This document shows positions 23,741 to 34,979 of a stretch of DNA of 64,000 nucleotides, in pieces. Where the stretch lies: contig JBANDB010000008.1 of the NCBI GenBank assembly GCA_037576215.1, positions 2,294,001 to 2,358,000 of the forward strand, in the 5' to 3' direction. This DNA is from Armillaria gallica (lineage: Eukaryota > Basidiomycota > Agaricomycetes > Agaricales > Physalacriaceae). The notes under the pieces were generated by a model that was given only the letters and a program-made list of their open reading frames with translations, did no database searches and was not told the DNA's origin. Each line of letters opens with the position of its first letter. Position 1 is the stretch's first letter. The translations under genes and the position numbers were made by a program.

Positions 23741-25565
23741 ATGGCGACCCAACCTTTAGGCGAGGGTAATCAGCAGGTGTGGTGCGTATCCCATCTTGTC
23801 TGTGTAAGAGTGGCATTGATTGATTTCTTTTAGGGATGAAGCTCTCAGTCGGATTCTTAGTGAGTTTGTACTTCCTTTTGCTTCATCGTACCAGTCTGAA
23901 TTCGTCTCTTTCAGATCTATCCCGAGTGACGGTTAAGCGGAACGTCGAACTCGAAAACACGGTTGCAAAGCTCCAAGCCGAGATTGAGTTATGGAAGGAC
24001 CATCACGCGACGATGCAAATGGAAGCAAATGCGCATAAAGTGCAGCTTGCCACGCTCAACAAACAGGTCTCTAATATGGATGTCTTTCGTGGGGTACGTC
24101 TTTCTTTCATTCGTTCTTTGTTAGAGTGCTCATTTTGCGCTCTTTCAGAGCCAGGATCCACTCATTCTTTGTGTTATTAATGGAAGCGCCTCAATGTTCT
24201 GCACGAGCCTACTCTCGCAAGGATTCCGAGGCGGTAATGAAGCGGCTAAGCAACTGACCAAAGTTATCGCGGAATACCTTGCCAACGAAAGCGTACAGGT
24301 CGTACGAGGGCTATCATTTTGGGTTACCGTTTATTTCAATAAGTCGGAGGTCCTCAATACTCTGCTTGGTCACGAGCTCTGCACGGAGGAACAGTTTGAG
24401 TCTTTCTTAGCTGTGAGTATTCTATCGGTATATTTTCTTAGGCGTTATTGACCTTCAACTTTACAGGGCTTTAGCCATGCATCTCCGCGCTTCATGGTTG
24501 TTGACGTTGGTTATAATACCGAGGATGTCACTATGAAAATTAGAGGTATGTATCAGTTGTTTAATTTCAGTCAACCCGTCTTCTGAACGTTGCCCTAGAA
24601 TATCTTCAGACTTATGCTAAATTGCCTTTGACCCTTCGCATGTTCTTCGGTGGTGCGTTGGCTCGGTTCATAGATCTCGACTACCGTGGCTTATCGATTC
24701 CTTTTTAGGCGTCCAAGAGCGCGATATTACATGTCTCCTTGACGACCTGGCGAAAGAGCACCTTTTGGGCAAGTTGGTGACGCTCAAGTCTGCAGGGGAC
24801 TCTGGGATACCGCCGACATTCTTCCTCCCTTCCTTACAAGAAGACAATTTATTCTTTAACCTGAACTCACTCCGGACCATCCAGAAGCCGTCTCCGGGGC
24901 CTCTTACTGTGGGCCCCTTCAGCTCGGTAATAACGAACGGAGGTCTCATCAGCCCGCAGTCCCCCGAACGTCCTATTGGTACACGACTTATTGATCCATC
25001 GCTCGTACGTCGTTTTTGCTCCGTTTTCTTTACTCTTTTGATGAGTATGATCTGCCTAGCCTCTGCATAAGCGTATGTATGGTCACCCTGCCACCTCCAT
25101 GTCATTGACCGGTCATACAGAGTCGCCGCCGCCGTGTAACGAGCACTACTTAATGACCTGCTCTAAAGGGGTGAGTCTCGTGCATGGAAGTCGTCGATAC
25201 TCTTTCGCTCATGGCTTCGTGACAGATTGCGGTGTGCAAGTATTCGCACGATTACATTTTGACTTCGGAGCAGCTGGCCACTCTGGCCAGCAACGCCAAA
25301 AAAGCGCCATGCAATTGGCTTAAAAATGGTTCGTTGGAAATTCGGTTGTTTTGTAGTTATGACTCACCGAGAGCCAGGTCTTCCATGCCCATACGGCGAG
25401 AGCTGTTGCTGGGGCCATGTCTGCCCAAATGGACCCAAGTGTTTCCACCTGAGCAAGGGCAAGTGTTGGTTTAAAGGAGGTATGTAGTTGACCATTTGGC
25501 TTATCCGTGCAGCTCACTGACAAGAATCAGAATCGATGCACTCGCCTTCATCTCCTCGCGCATAA
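23741..25565 (+). CDS. CCCH zinc-finger protein, diverged tandem paralogue (copy 2)
   Basis: This has the same architecture as its upstream neighbour: short start (MATQPLGEGNQQVWDEALSR), coiled coil (NTVAKLQAEIELWKDHHATM), the NYN-like domain, a linker and two CCCH fingers. The domain aligns by eye: LCVINGSASMFCTSLLSQG replaces the LIDGDGAIF block, and RFMVVDVGYNTEDVTMKI replaces the second acidic block. Thus the first acidic motif is lost. Finger 1 splices to CNEHYLMTCSKGIAVCKYSH, giving C-x7-C-x6-C-x3-H, one residue longer than usual; finger 2 is canonical (CNWLKNGLPCPYGESCCWGH), with CPNGPKCFHLSKGKCWFKG after it. It ends SMHSPSSPRA at a TAA at 25563. The pair clearly arose by tandem duplication. 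If the first copy is an enzyme, this copy may be a non-catalytic RNA binder. Confidence 0.78.
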
Positions 25566-26181
25566 TGAGCGAATTGGACAGCAGGTTCTGGACAGCAGGG
25601 GGTCGGGATGTTTTTACTAGTATCTATTATTTTTTGGAGTGACATACACTGGCTAAGTATCTCGGATCTATTTGTATACATCGATAGCGACTCATTATGA
25701 TAACTGTTGTTTTTTGTTGTTTGAAATTCGAGAATTACGACCTCAGGGTACAACATAGCCCCGGTCGGTGTCTATGTAGCAGCGATGATGAGGAACGGAG
25801 TAATGCCATACACTTCTCATGAAATAGCAGTTGACAACGAAATATATATGTACGATCACGTCCATGTTCTAATAGATATGTATGCGGGAGTGGGAAATTT
25901 CAAGGAGCGCGTGAACATTAAGTCGTAAACCCCGAGCGGAAAGTGGCAATTTGAAAGTGAGAATCCATGTTACTTTCTCCTCCCAACTTAGCCTAAACAA
26001 ATGGTGGGCGAACGATATGCACGTCCTCATGCATTGACTCCGCTATGCTCGCGAGCGAACTTGAAGCTGGAATTCCAACTTGGAAAAAGATATCGGCGAT
26101 TGGCGGACTTTGAAAAGTGTGGCAACAGTAATCGCGATCTTATGCAGCCTCCCTGATTGGAGTATACTACCACCTTGAACG
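25566..26181. other. Intergenic, no gene seen
   Basis: These 616 bp contain the 3' flank of the second CCCH gene and the promoter of the Rho-GDI gene. The sequence is AT-rich up to about 25900. No supported ORF or repeat. Confidence 0.5.
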
Positions 26182-27161
26182 ATGTCTGCGGTTCGTTTCA
26201 TTCATTTGTTTTTCACTTTTACCCTTCATTCTCACGCTCGCCTATAGAAAGACGAGGCTGACGACTTTGCACCAACGACCACCCCTGGTAAGGCATTGGA
26301 TCCTTCCCAGCCACTGCGGTGTACTTAACGACCACAGGGTACAAACCAACCGCCGCAAAGACTGCCGATGAGTACGCGCAGCTTGATGCTAACGATGAGA
26401 GTCTGGCCCGCTGGAAAGCATCATTGGGCATCGTTCCCGGTACGACATCGGGGGATACCAGTGGCCCAAAGGTACCGTGGCTTCTTGCTCGTTATTGATT
26501 GCAATCGCTGATCTCATTGACAAGGTCACCGTACTGACTTTGGAGCTTCATTCGAGCACTCTTCCACCTGGCAAAACGCTCGTTTTCCAACTCGCCGACA
26601 AAGCAAAGCTGGCTGACCTGAAGAAGAACCCTGTCACGATCAAGGAGGACATCGAATACAAGTGCGTGCTCGCCCCTGCGCGATACTGAATGTAGCGTAT
26701 TCACAATACGCTCTAGCGTTCGCATTACATTCAAAGTCAACCACTCCATCATCTCGGTATGCGTCGCCTCATATACATTCGGAACGGAACCTCATTTATT
26801 CCTACAGGGCGTTCGATACATCCAAGTCGTGAAGCGTGCAGGCATCAAAGGTATATCCCATCGGTCACCGTCGTTTGTTGTGCTCTAATTCTGGGATCAT
26901 CAGTGGAGAAGTTTGAACAGATGTTGGGTTCATACGGTCCATCGCCAACGGGAGAGCCGTACATTAAGAACTTCGATCCTGATCAGTCGCCATCTGGAAT
27001 GCTCGCGCGATCTGGCTCCTACAACGTAAGGAGCCGTGTTGTCGACGACGACGGCGAGGTCTATGCAGGTGGATCCGTCTTCATTTTATCTTGGTTTTGC
27101 ATTTCACTTATCGATGGTTGTAGATTGGGAATGGGCCTTCAAGCTCGGAAAGGAGTGGTAG
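26182..27161 (+). CDS. RDI1: Rho GDP-dissociation inhibitor
   Basis: This is RhoGDI, which extracts prenylated Rho-family GTPases from membranes and keeps them GDP-bound in the cytosol. A two-codon-plus first exon (ATGTCTGCG) is followed by KDEADDFAPTTTP and GYKPTAAKTADEYAQLDAND, the regulatory arm, and ESLARWKASLGIVPG. The immunoglobulin-like domain comprises VTVLTLELHSSTLPPGKTLV, DLKKNPVTIKEDIEYK, VRITFKVNHSIISG, VRYIQVVKRAGIK and VEKFEQMLGSYGPSPTGEPY. The C-terminal signature DWEWAFKLGKEW precedes a TAG at 27159. Eight or so very short exons, which is typical for this gene in basidiomycetes. All diagnostic blocks are intact. Confidence 0.93.
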
Positions 27162-27397
27162 TCCCACTCGTGCACTCAGACCCCATGCTTTGTTCAATTA
27201 ACTCTTCATGTATTCGGAATCGGAATCTCATAGCATATTGTTACGTTGATACTTTGGTGACCATTATAATACGCCATCGATGGAATTGATAAGAGCTTCG
27301 AAACGCGTGGAGCTATGACGGCAGACGCGCTCGCGTTATGAGCTCACGTGATATCAGTCACTACCGCCGGTCCGGTTCCCGTCTTCCTTTTTCAACC

Positions 27398-28720
27398 ATG
27401 TCGTTACGACTCTTTCAGCTTCCACAACGATGTCCGCCCTGCTGGCATACCCAGTCGTTCCCCCAAGGGCACACGATACAGAAATTTGCCAGTATTCGTC
27501 GGTTTTTGAGCTCTCAAACTCAATCGATCGTTCCCGTCCAGAAATCCTTGGTTGAAAAACTACCACCAAAAATGAGACCATATCTATACCTGAGTCGAAT
27601 AGACAAACCCATTGGCACTATGCTGCTCTTTTATCCTTGTAGTATGTCATGTTTCTCTTCATTTCCATCTACGATACCCACAAGTCCCTTGTGTCGACAG
27701 CTTGGTCCATTTCGATGGCTTCATACGCCCTTCAAGTGCCCTACACTGTACCATTGACCTTCATCAGTCTCTTCGGCATAGGAGCATTTATAATGCGCGG
27801 TGCTGGGTGTACAATAAACGATATGTGGGATAAACATCTTGATAAAGCTGTGGGTAAGCTGCCGTGTTTGTTGTCCCTTCGGTCAAACTTAATGGCCCAA
27901 GAAAGAACGCGGGAAAGGCCCTTGTCGCGGGGAGATATAACCACTCCACAAGCTGTTGGTTTCCTTGGAGCTCAATTGTCGGCCGGACTCGCCGTGTTGC
28001 TTCAATTCAACTGGTATAGGTGATTGCACATCTTGATTACCACGACGACGCCAGTGACCGTCTCTCATAGCATCTTCCTGGGAGCTGCGTCTCTATCTGT
28101 GGTAACAATATATCCCTTCATGAAGCGTGTTACACATTGGCCACAGGCCGTTCTCGGTAAGTTCACTCGCCTTGGTCCAGCATCACTACTTAATGCCTCT
28201 TGTCAAGGTCTGGCTTTCAACTGGGGAGCGCTTCTGGGCTGGTCTGCCGTCGCAGGCACTACCAATTGGAGCGTTTGCTTGCCGCTATATGCAGGGGGTG
28301 TCTGCTGGACCCTAATCTACGATACCATATACGCTCACCAGGTTCATCGTGCTATTACGCCTCCCGTGTCTTGGATTCGTGTTAACCAACTGACTCTAGG
28401 ACAAAAATGACGACGTCACTGTTGGCATCCGCTCTACTGCTCTTCTTTTTGGTGACCATACACGTTCAATACTTAGTGGCCTCTCCGTTGCTTCAGTATC
28501 TCTAATATCCTATGCCGGAATTCTTAACTCTCAAGCAGCACCCTTCTACTGTGGTGTAGGGATCGGTGCCTTACAGCTAGCCCGTGTCCTATACGAGACG
28601 GACTTCGAGAGTCGACCCAGCTGCTGGAAAGGTTTCGTTGGGTGCGGCTGGGCCGGCTTTTGGATGTGGATGGGTGCTTTGAGCGACTACGTCTTTTCTG
28701 TAACCGGGTTGTTATCGTAG
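27398..28720 (+). CDS. COQ2: 4-hydroxybenzoate polyprenyltransferase, mitochondrial
   Basis: This enzyme attaches the polyprenyl tail to 4-hydroxybenzoate in ubiquinone synthesis, in the inner mitochondrial membrane. The N-terminus ([20 protein letters not shown], later [10 protein letters not shown]) is rich in Arg and Ser and lacks acidic residues, as in a mitochondrial presequence. The UbiA domain has [20 protein letters not shown], the first Asp-rich motif [15 protein letters not shown] and the second [20 protein letters not shown], which bind the Mg-diphosphate. [20 protein letters not shown] lies between them. Multiple hydrophobic helices are present, ending [15 protein letters not shown]. 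About six introns. All active-site motifs are intact. Confidence 0.93.
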
Positions 28721-29052
28721 TTACGTTGAGCAAAGGTCAGGCATTACATCAAATTAGTTAGTATATACATGTCATAAGTAGCATCAAGTTGGAACGCTAT
28801 TTTATCGTGGTCGTGATACGGATCGATATAAACAAGAGGTGTAAGAAATAGATGAAGGAGATACAGTGGGATAGAATCAAACAGGCTACTGCGCAGTTTA
28901 AAGAACAACAAGAATGTAACAAAACGGTAAATGACACGATCATTTACGATTCATCGACAACCCCGGGACCGGATTGGAAGGAAGGAACGCTACAGAAATA
29001 GAATGTAGAGGATTGGTAGATAACATGTTAAAAAAGCCTGAGGATCAGGCAA
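28721..29052. other. Intergenic, convergent 3' ends
   Basis: These 332 bp separate the convergent COQ2 and YTP1-like genes. The sequence is AT-rich and has no supported ORF. Confidence 0.5.
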
Positions 29053-31415
29053 TCATGCAGAACTATGATACGACACCTGGGGGTTGAGTCGTGATTTCAA
29101 GTAACCCTTGAAACCAACGACACAGATCGTCCAAGTGAAGGCTAGGCAGGTCATTGCAACGGCGACATTCATGAACATCATAACATCTATATAGAACATC
29201 AGTCAGGTCCGTGAACAATCAGAATGATAATCAGAATAACACACCATCACGACCTCTTCGCATAGCTGCGATGGTCAACTCTTCCGTTGAGAACTGGAAA
29301 GAGAGTCCTCCGCAAGCGAGGAAGAAGCTCCCCAAAGCCTCTGTAGGCGGCCGAGAGGGAAGAATGGAGCGGGGCGGACCAAGCCAAACGAAGAAGTAGG
29401 TCAAGCATCTGAGGACGGAGAAAGCAGTCAAAAGGTAACCCCAGAGCATGTGTATTTGCACCTAAAAAAGATATGGATATCAGCTGAGTTATCCTTTGAT
29501 GATCGCAAAAATATGACGACAAGAATAGATCGGAGATAGTGGATGTAAACGGAAAACAAAGTGACGTACTTGGAATACATATGTCTGTGCGTGTGCAGAC
29601 ATTGCAGCTCCCGTCACTCCGATGACCAACGCGGGGAAGGGGTTAAAGCTCGCAATGTAACTCGGCGGTTCAGCAACAGCCTCTTTGGAGCCATTAGAGG
29701 GCAAGGCAGCGATAGTCGAAGAGGCCATCCACTTCCTAACTCTCTTGGATTCAAGAGCCATACCCACAAGACCAGCAAACCAGAACATTACCTAAGTTCA
29801 CATAAGTATCAATCAGAATTGAAGACTGCGTGAGAGGAAACACGTACAGCGATACCAATATGCTGAATCTGCTTTGTAGTATATGCGTCTCCAGCTTTGG
29901 CGCCAAAGCGCTCCATCCAGGTGTTCGTAATCCCGTAAATAAATATGACTAGGGATTCCACAAATTCCGCGCTGACATATTCCTTGTTAGGCGCTCTGTT
30001 CCACGCCCAGCCGAGGTCCGCGTATGAGCCCAGGAAACGTGCAAAGGTGAGCAGACCATAGCACCAGAAGATGCCACCCTCTGTAAAGACGGTAAATGAA
30101 TATATCGGGAAGTAAAATCACTGGAGATGCATACTGATGAGATGCGCCAGACATCCGTTTGTATAATTTCCTCTGCATCCACCTAGGTGGTTTTAACACC
30201 GGATCATTCCTTCGATCAAAACAGGAACGCACCGGTGTAGATCACGACACCGAGAACCGCTTCGCCGTATGCAACTATCACGATAGATCTCTCGACGGTC
30301 GCAAACATACCCTGGCCAATCCGCCTGAGTAGAGTGTCCTTCGCTTTGTGTGATTTAAAATCCACGTCGGGGAAGTCGTCTGAATGAGAAGAACGTGCCC
30401 CAAAGAGCGTACGATCTGAGGCTGCCGAATGGGAAAATTCCCTGTGATGTCGGTTTACATTGTTGGCCCATTCCGCTGTATCTCCGTGGATGACCTCGTC
30501 GCCGTAGTGGACGTGCCTATCGGAAACCGGGCTAGAAGCCTTCGGGTCGTCCAGTTCGTACTGCTCGGGCTCCTCCGTGACTAAACCAGCATACTCCGGG
30601 CCCGTCAAACTATGCTCATCCTTCCCCAAAATGGCGGTATTCCAGAAGCTTCGCAACACAAATTTGTTACCTCCCCGGAAGAACGAGACAACCCGACGGA
30701 AAACATTGAGTAAGTCGATGCACGTTAATACGAGCGTGATAGCCAGTATGAGATAGCTTTGTCTTCCATGGACGGAACCTAGAAAGAGAATTGATTTTTT
30801 TGATATTAGCCTTTGTCTCGTCGTCAAAACGGCAAGAGCGGATGGTCTAACCTTCGTACCTGTGACACAGGGATGAGTCATTGGGTCTGTGTCATGGATG
30901 ATCGATCGGCTTACATGTTGGGAGTGAGCTTTTTGTACAACGCGACGGAGGCGCATCCCAAAGCAGATAGCCCATAAAATACGACCATAACGGCGCCATG
31001 CCATGAATGCTTGACAGACCGCATGATGATGCCTGCTTAAGTCATGAGTAGAACTACAAAATGAGAAATGAGTTGACGCACCTGCGGGAAGCGCGACGAA
31101 GAATGCAAGACACATTATCACCACATGCATGAACATGAGTCCGGGGTATTGATGGTCTGTGGCGGGGTCGTTTTCAAAGTCGAGCGTATACCATGATGGT
31201 GGTATGGGGGCATGATGGAGCGTCACTTCTGTCTCGTTGAGTTCGGCGAGAGGAGCACCCATATGGTGATGATGGTCATCCCGTTTCGCCAGCAGCTTGT
31301 CTACTGGTAGCGCATCATTGACGACAAGAGACGCATCGGCTGGCGAGGTCGCAAGAAGCAGAGAAAGAGCGACGACAGGGACGGCAAGGGACAGAGCGCA
31401 CCAGCGAGAACGCAT
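29053..31415 (-). CDS. YTP1-like multispanning membrane protein
   Basis: This resembles fungal Ytp1-family proteins (an N-terminal DUF2427-like part followed by a Ytp1 domain). The start at 31415 gives a cleavable-type signal (MRSRWCALSLAVPVVALSLL, then LATSPADASL). Next comes LLAKRDDHHHHMGAPLAE, with a KR dibasic site followed by a His cluster. PSWYTLDFENDPATDHQYPG and LMFMHVVIMCLAFFVALPAG lead into several membrane helices (SYLILAITLVLTCIDLLNVF, IVIVAYGEAVLGVVIYTGG). A large acidic cytosolic loop carries HSLTGPEYAGLVTEEPEQYE. The Ytp1 part includes GGIFWCYGLLTFARFLGSYA, YIASFNPFPALVIGVTGAAM and FTWTICVVGFKGYLKSRLNP. About nine introns. Molecular function in the family is not established. 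Confidence 0.82.
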
Positions 31416-32324
31416 TGCTGAACGAAAAGGGGAGAGGCCCAGAAAGTCCCGAGAAAATTGCAAGTACCCATTATTATATGGATTCGGATGATCTTGGGGG
31501 CTTGGGAAAGCTTTGATTGGTGATGCGCGATGAGCCGGAACGGCATTTGTTCTGTTGACTCAGGTTTTCTTATTAAAACATCAATGAAGTCAGTCGCTTC
31601 CGAGTCCATATTCAGTAATGGTAGCCGAAATCGAACAGAACGGGTATGGTCCAGGGTTCTGTGCCCTGATAAACTTACCAACCGAATATACGATGAGAAG
31701 CAACACTTGCCTAGTTGTTCAACGTACAGTGCCAGTACGTAGAGATATAAACTCGGGACCGCCAGAATGGATACCACATGTTGAGCCGGCGGCGATTTTC
31801 CTTCCCCCGCGTGAGGTCATAGATGACGATTGTCTGAGATGGGGACGAAATGGTGCACTTGTTGTCAACCACTGCAGTTCGTCTGAGGAACAATTCTCCT
31901 GACCTGCTCTCACAATCCAGGGACTCTGTCCGTCCTGTCCTGTTTGGTCGGACGTCGTTTCAAAATGACCAAGAAATGATGACGAAATCAAAGGTCCGGA
32001 CAGGCTCATCGGACCTGCGACTACGTCCGCGGGAGACCGAAGTGGACGCAGTTGCTGCTTAAAAGCCGATCGAAGAGCATGAAAACCAGGTGCAATGTGC
32101 CCATTTGGCGCCTGAGGGCTTCCAATATCACTGAAAGAAAATTAGCGAAGGGGGGGAAGGGAAGCTGTTGAAACGCCTAATCGCCGACCCAACTCCGAAC
32201 AACTAATGACGTATCGTGGGCCTATCTGTTCGCTATCTCATCCATCAATCAGGCCATTCCTTGGAATTCCGTGGTCTCGTGTTGCCTCGCTCAACGTCGA
32301 CCTTAGTCTTTCCCCAGGATAGCA
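31416..32324. other. Intergenic, divergent promoters
   Basis: This 909 bp lies between the divergent YTP1-like gene and an MFS permease. Overlapping short open frames on both strands (31301-31777 minus, 31618-31902 plus) have no motif and overlap each other, so I treat them as chance. A G-rich run is at about 32150. Nothing else was seen. Confidence 0.5.
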
Positions 32325-34703
32325 ATGCTCGTCAGAATGAGAACCCTTTTATGGGGGAACATGGCGCCCATGCGCCCGGAAGCCAAGCTTCTCTTAAAGA
32401 TCGACTGGTTCATCCTCAGTTATTGTTGCCTCCAGGTAAGTTCAGCTTCCATTTTTCTCATTACTTCTGAAATTCGGAAGTTTACTAACCGCGCCGGCTG
32501 CTGTATATAGTACTTCACAAATTGTTTGTGCCTTGTCTTCTTCTCTTTGCCGGCCTATTTTATTCGGAATCTTTCAGATCTAGATCGAAGGTAAGCCTGT
32601 CCGTTTATCGTTCACCCGAAAAAAGGAGGACGTCAAAGGATTGACTATTCACATTTCAAGCAACATATCTAATGCATATGTGAGCGGGATGAAGGAGGAA
32701 CTTCGCATGTACGGGACTGAGTACAATGTCTGTGGCTTTCCTCAGTTGCATATGTATTCCTTGCTTATTTTGATCTCGTGTTAGAAAATTAACACTATCT
32801 TCACCTGCGGTTATATCGTAGGAATGATCCCTAGTGAGCGATATATTTCCATGGCTTTTGGATAATACCACTCTTGTCATCGTCCTTTATCCCGTGTCTA
32901 GAGCGGCCGTGTTGAGTGACCTGGACTGACTTTTTATTGCTCTTGCAGACAACTTGATGCTCCAGATCGTTCCTCCGCGTATTTGGCTCCCATGCATGCA
33001 GATTCTGTGGGGCGTGCTGACTTTTTGGTAACTGTGCTCATAGTCGTGTTTATGCCGTCGCTTAATCGGTGTTACTTAGTACAAGCGCCGTGCATAATGT
33101 TGAATCCGTCGGTATTCAACTCGACTTGGTATATTGCAAATACTGAATTACCCGAAGATATACGCGATTCGATTCTTCCAAGCTATGGCCGAATCGTCGA
33201 CTTTCGTAGGCACCCACTACATACTAGGCTCATGGTACAAATCTGGCGAACTAGGTAAACGCTCTGGAATATTTACGAGCTCGGGTTTGGCGGGAACCCT
33301 GCAAGTCCCTTTTCATTTTTAAGCCTGACGAGTCTGAACGTGGGCATAGGTTTTCCGGTATTCTCCAGGCTGCAGTATACAAGTACGTCATTTGACCCTT
33401 GTTGAATTGTAAGGTTCGCTCTGATGAATATCACAGACATCTAAACGGTCTTGCCGGTCGAAGCGGATGGCGTTGGTTGTTCGTACAGTTATGGTGGTCG
33501 TCTCACACGTTCACTGATGATCTGACATGGCAGATTCATCATTGACGGAATCATTACCTTGCCCATAGCACTCTACGGTTTCCTTATTTTCCCGGACGTG
33601 CCTTTGACGACGAAGGCTTTCTATCTGAGTAAAGATGTACGTACATATCTTTCCATCATTGTTGCATTGGAATGATGTTGATAAATATCATAGGAAAAAA
33701 GGTTAGCCTCAGACCGGCTTCAAGGCGAAATTCAGGTAGCACGGGACCCTGTGTCATGGGCTACCGTTAAACGCATCCTTGGAAAATGGCGGTGGTATGG
33801 ATGCAGCCTCCTGGTGAGTATCAGAATCAATGCCCTAGACGAGTCATATATCGTTCCTCGATCAGTTCGCAATCTCTGGTGAAACCGAGAGTTTCGGATC
33901 GAACAACATTATGGGACAATGGCTGAAAGCTATTGGAGGATACAGCGTCGAACAGATCGGTATCCGTCAATATTATATCATGTCTTCTTACTGATCAGCA
34001 TCAATGTTCTCTGCAGATTATTATCCCTCCGGCGCCACCGCTTTTGCCATTGCGTCGACTCTAGTGTGCGCCACCTGGACAGACTATACTCGCATCCGAT
34101 GGCCAGTACTGGTGTACATGTCGGTCGCGTGTATTGTATCTGCTGTCTGCCTTCTTGTTTGGGGCAGTCCCACAGGCTTAAAGTTTTTCGCTTTCTGTGC
34201 GTATCTCTGTGATCGGAATTGGATGACCAGAATCTAATTTTCTTTACAGATATTGCTGGTGCTTCTTATGCCGGTCAAGCGACTACATTCGCGTATGTAC
34301 TAATATTCTATCCTTTGACTCGTAATGACATATGCACTCAGGTGGGCGAACCAGATATGTGCAGACGATGATCAAGAACGGGGTATTGTGCTCGCTTCTA
34401 TGAAGTACGTCCGTATGCTTGACGGCTTCTATGATAATTTCTAACCTCAAGTTTCCAAACAGCATGTGGAATAATGTGATCAATGCATGGTGGCCACTTG
34501 TTTTCTATCCGGCAACAGATGCGCCTAGGTTTCACAAAGGTATGATCGCGATGATATGCGTCAGTGTTGCGACGCTAGGCGTTACGGGGCTTGTATGGTA
34601 TTTGGAAAGAAGAGAGAAAAAGGCAGAAAAGAAGGTATCAGACGATGATGGGGAAGAACCGCAGCCTGAGGGAGATAAAGATTCGTTGAAAGGGACGAGT
34701 TGA
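32325..34703 (+). CDS. MFS transporter, allantoate-permease (Dal5) type
   Basis: This is a 12-helix plasma-membrane permease of the same branch as the truncated gene at the start of the window. Splicing gives LLLKIDWFILSYCCLQ joined to YFTNYLDRSNISNAYVSGMK, then KINTIFTCGYIVGMIPNNLM and LQIVPPRIWLPCMQILWGVL. The central part has GTHYILGSWYKSGELGKRSG, GWRWLFIIDGIITLPIALYG and DEKRLASDRLQGEIQVARDP. The second half includes WYGCSLLFAISGETESFGSN, NNIMGQWLKAIGGYSVEQI, GASYAGQATTFAWANQIC and NMWNNVINAWWPLVFYPATD. It ends in a charged tail (GEEPQPEGDKDSLKGTS). About 12 introns; one is needed after YFTN, since the unspliced frame there is not family-like. Start could be any of the Met codons at 32325, 32337 or 32361. 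Substrate unknown. Confidence 0.88.
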
Positions 34704-34979
34704 TCAACGGAGACGAGTAAGTATGCCATATGGACCGATGCACGTAGAATGTTAGATAAACTGAAATATAGTGTGTATGCTATGTCCTGTACAGTGTATC
34801 GGGGACGGCCCAGCATCGGTAGCGAGCCGCCGGCCCGGTGGCAGGCACGCGGTAAGCATTTTATTTGCTACTATTGTCCTGCGTCCTGTGACTACTCAGA
34901 AATCACAAGAAATGGTCGCTGCCCGCTGCAGGTCTGAAGCATTTAGATCTACGTTTTCTGATTTCCTATAGTATTTCTC

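Noticed and set aside
31301..31902. Overlapping ORFs on both strands between the YTP1-like gene and the permease
   Set aside because: They overlap each other, have no motif, no joinable exons and a promoter-like position.
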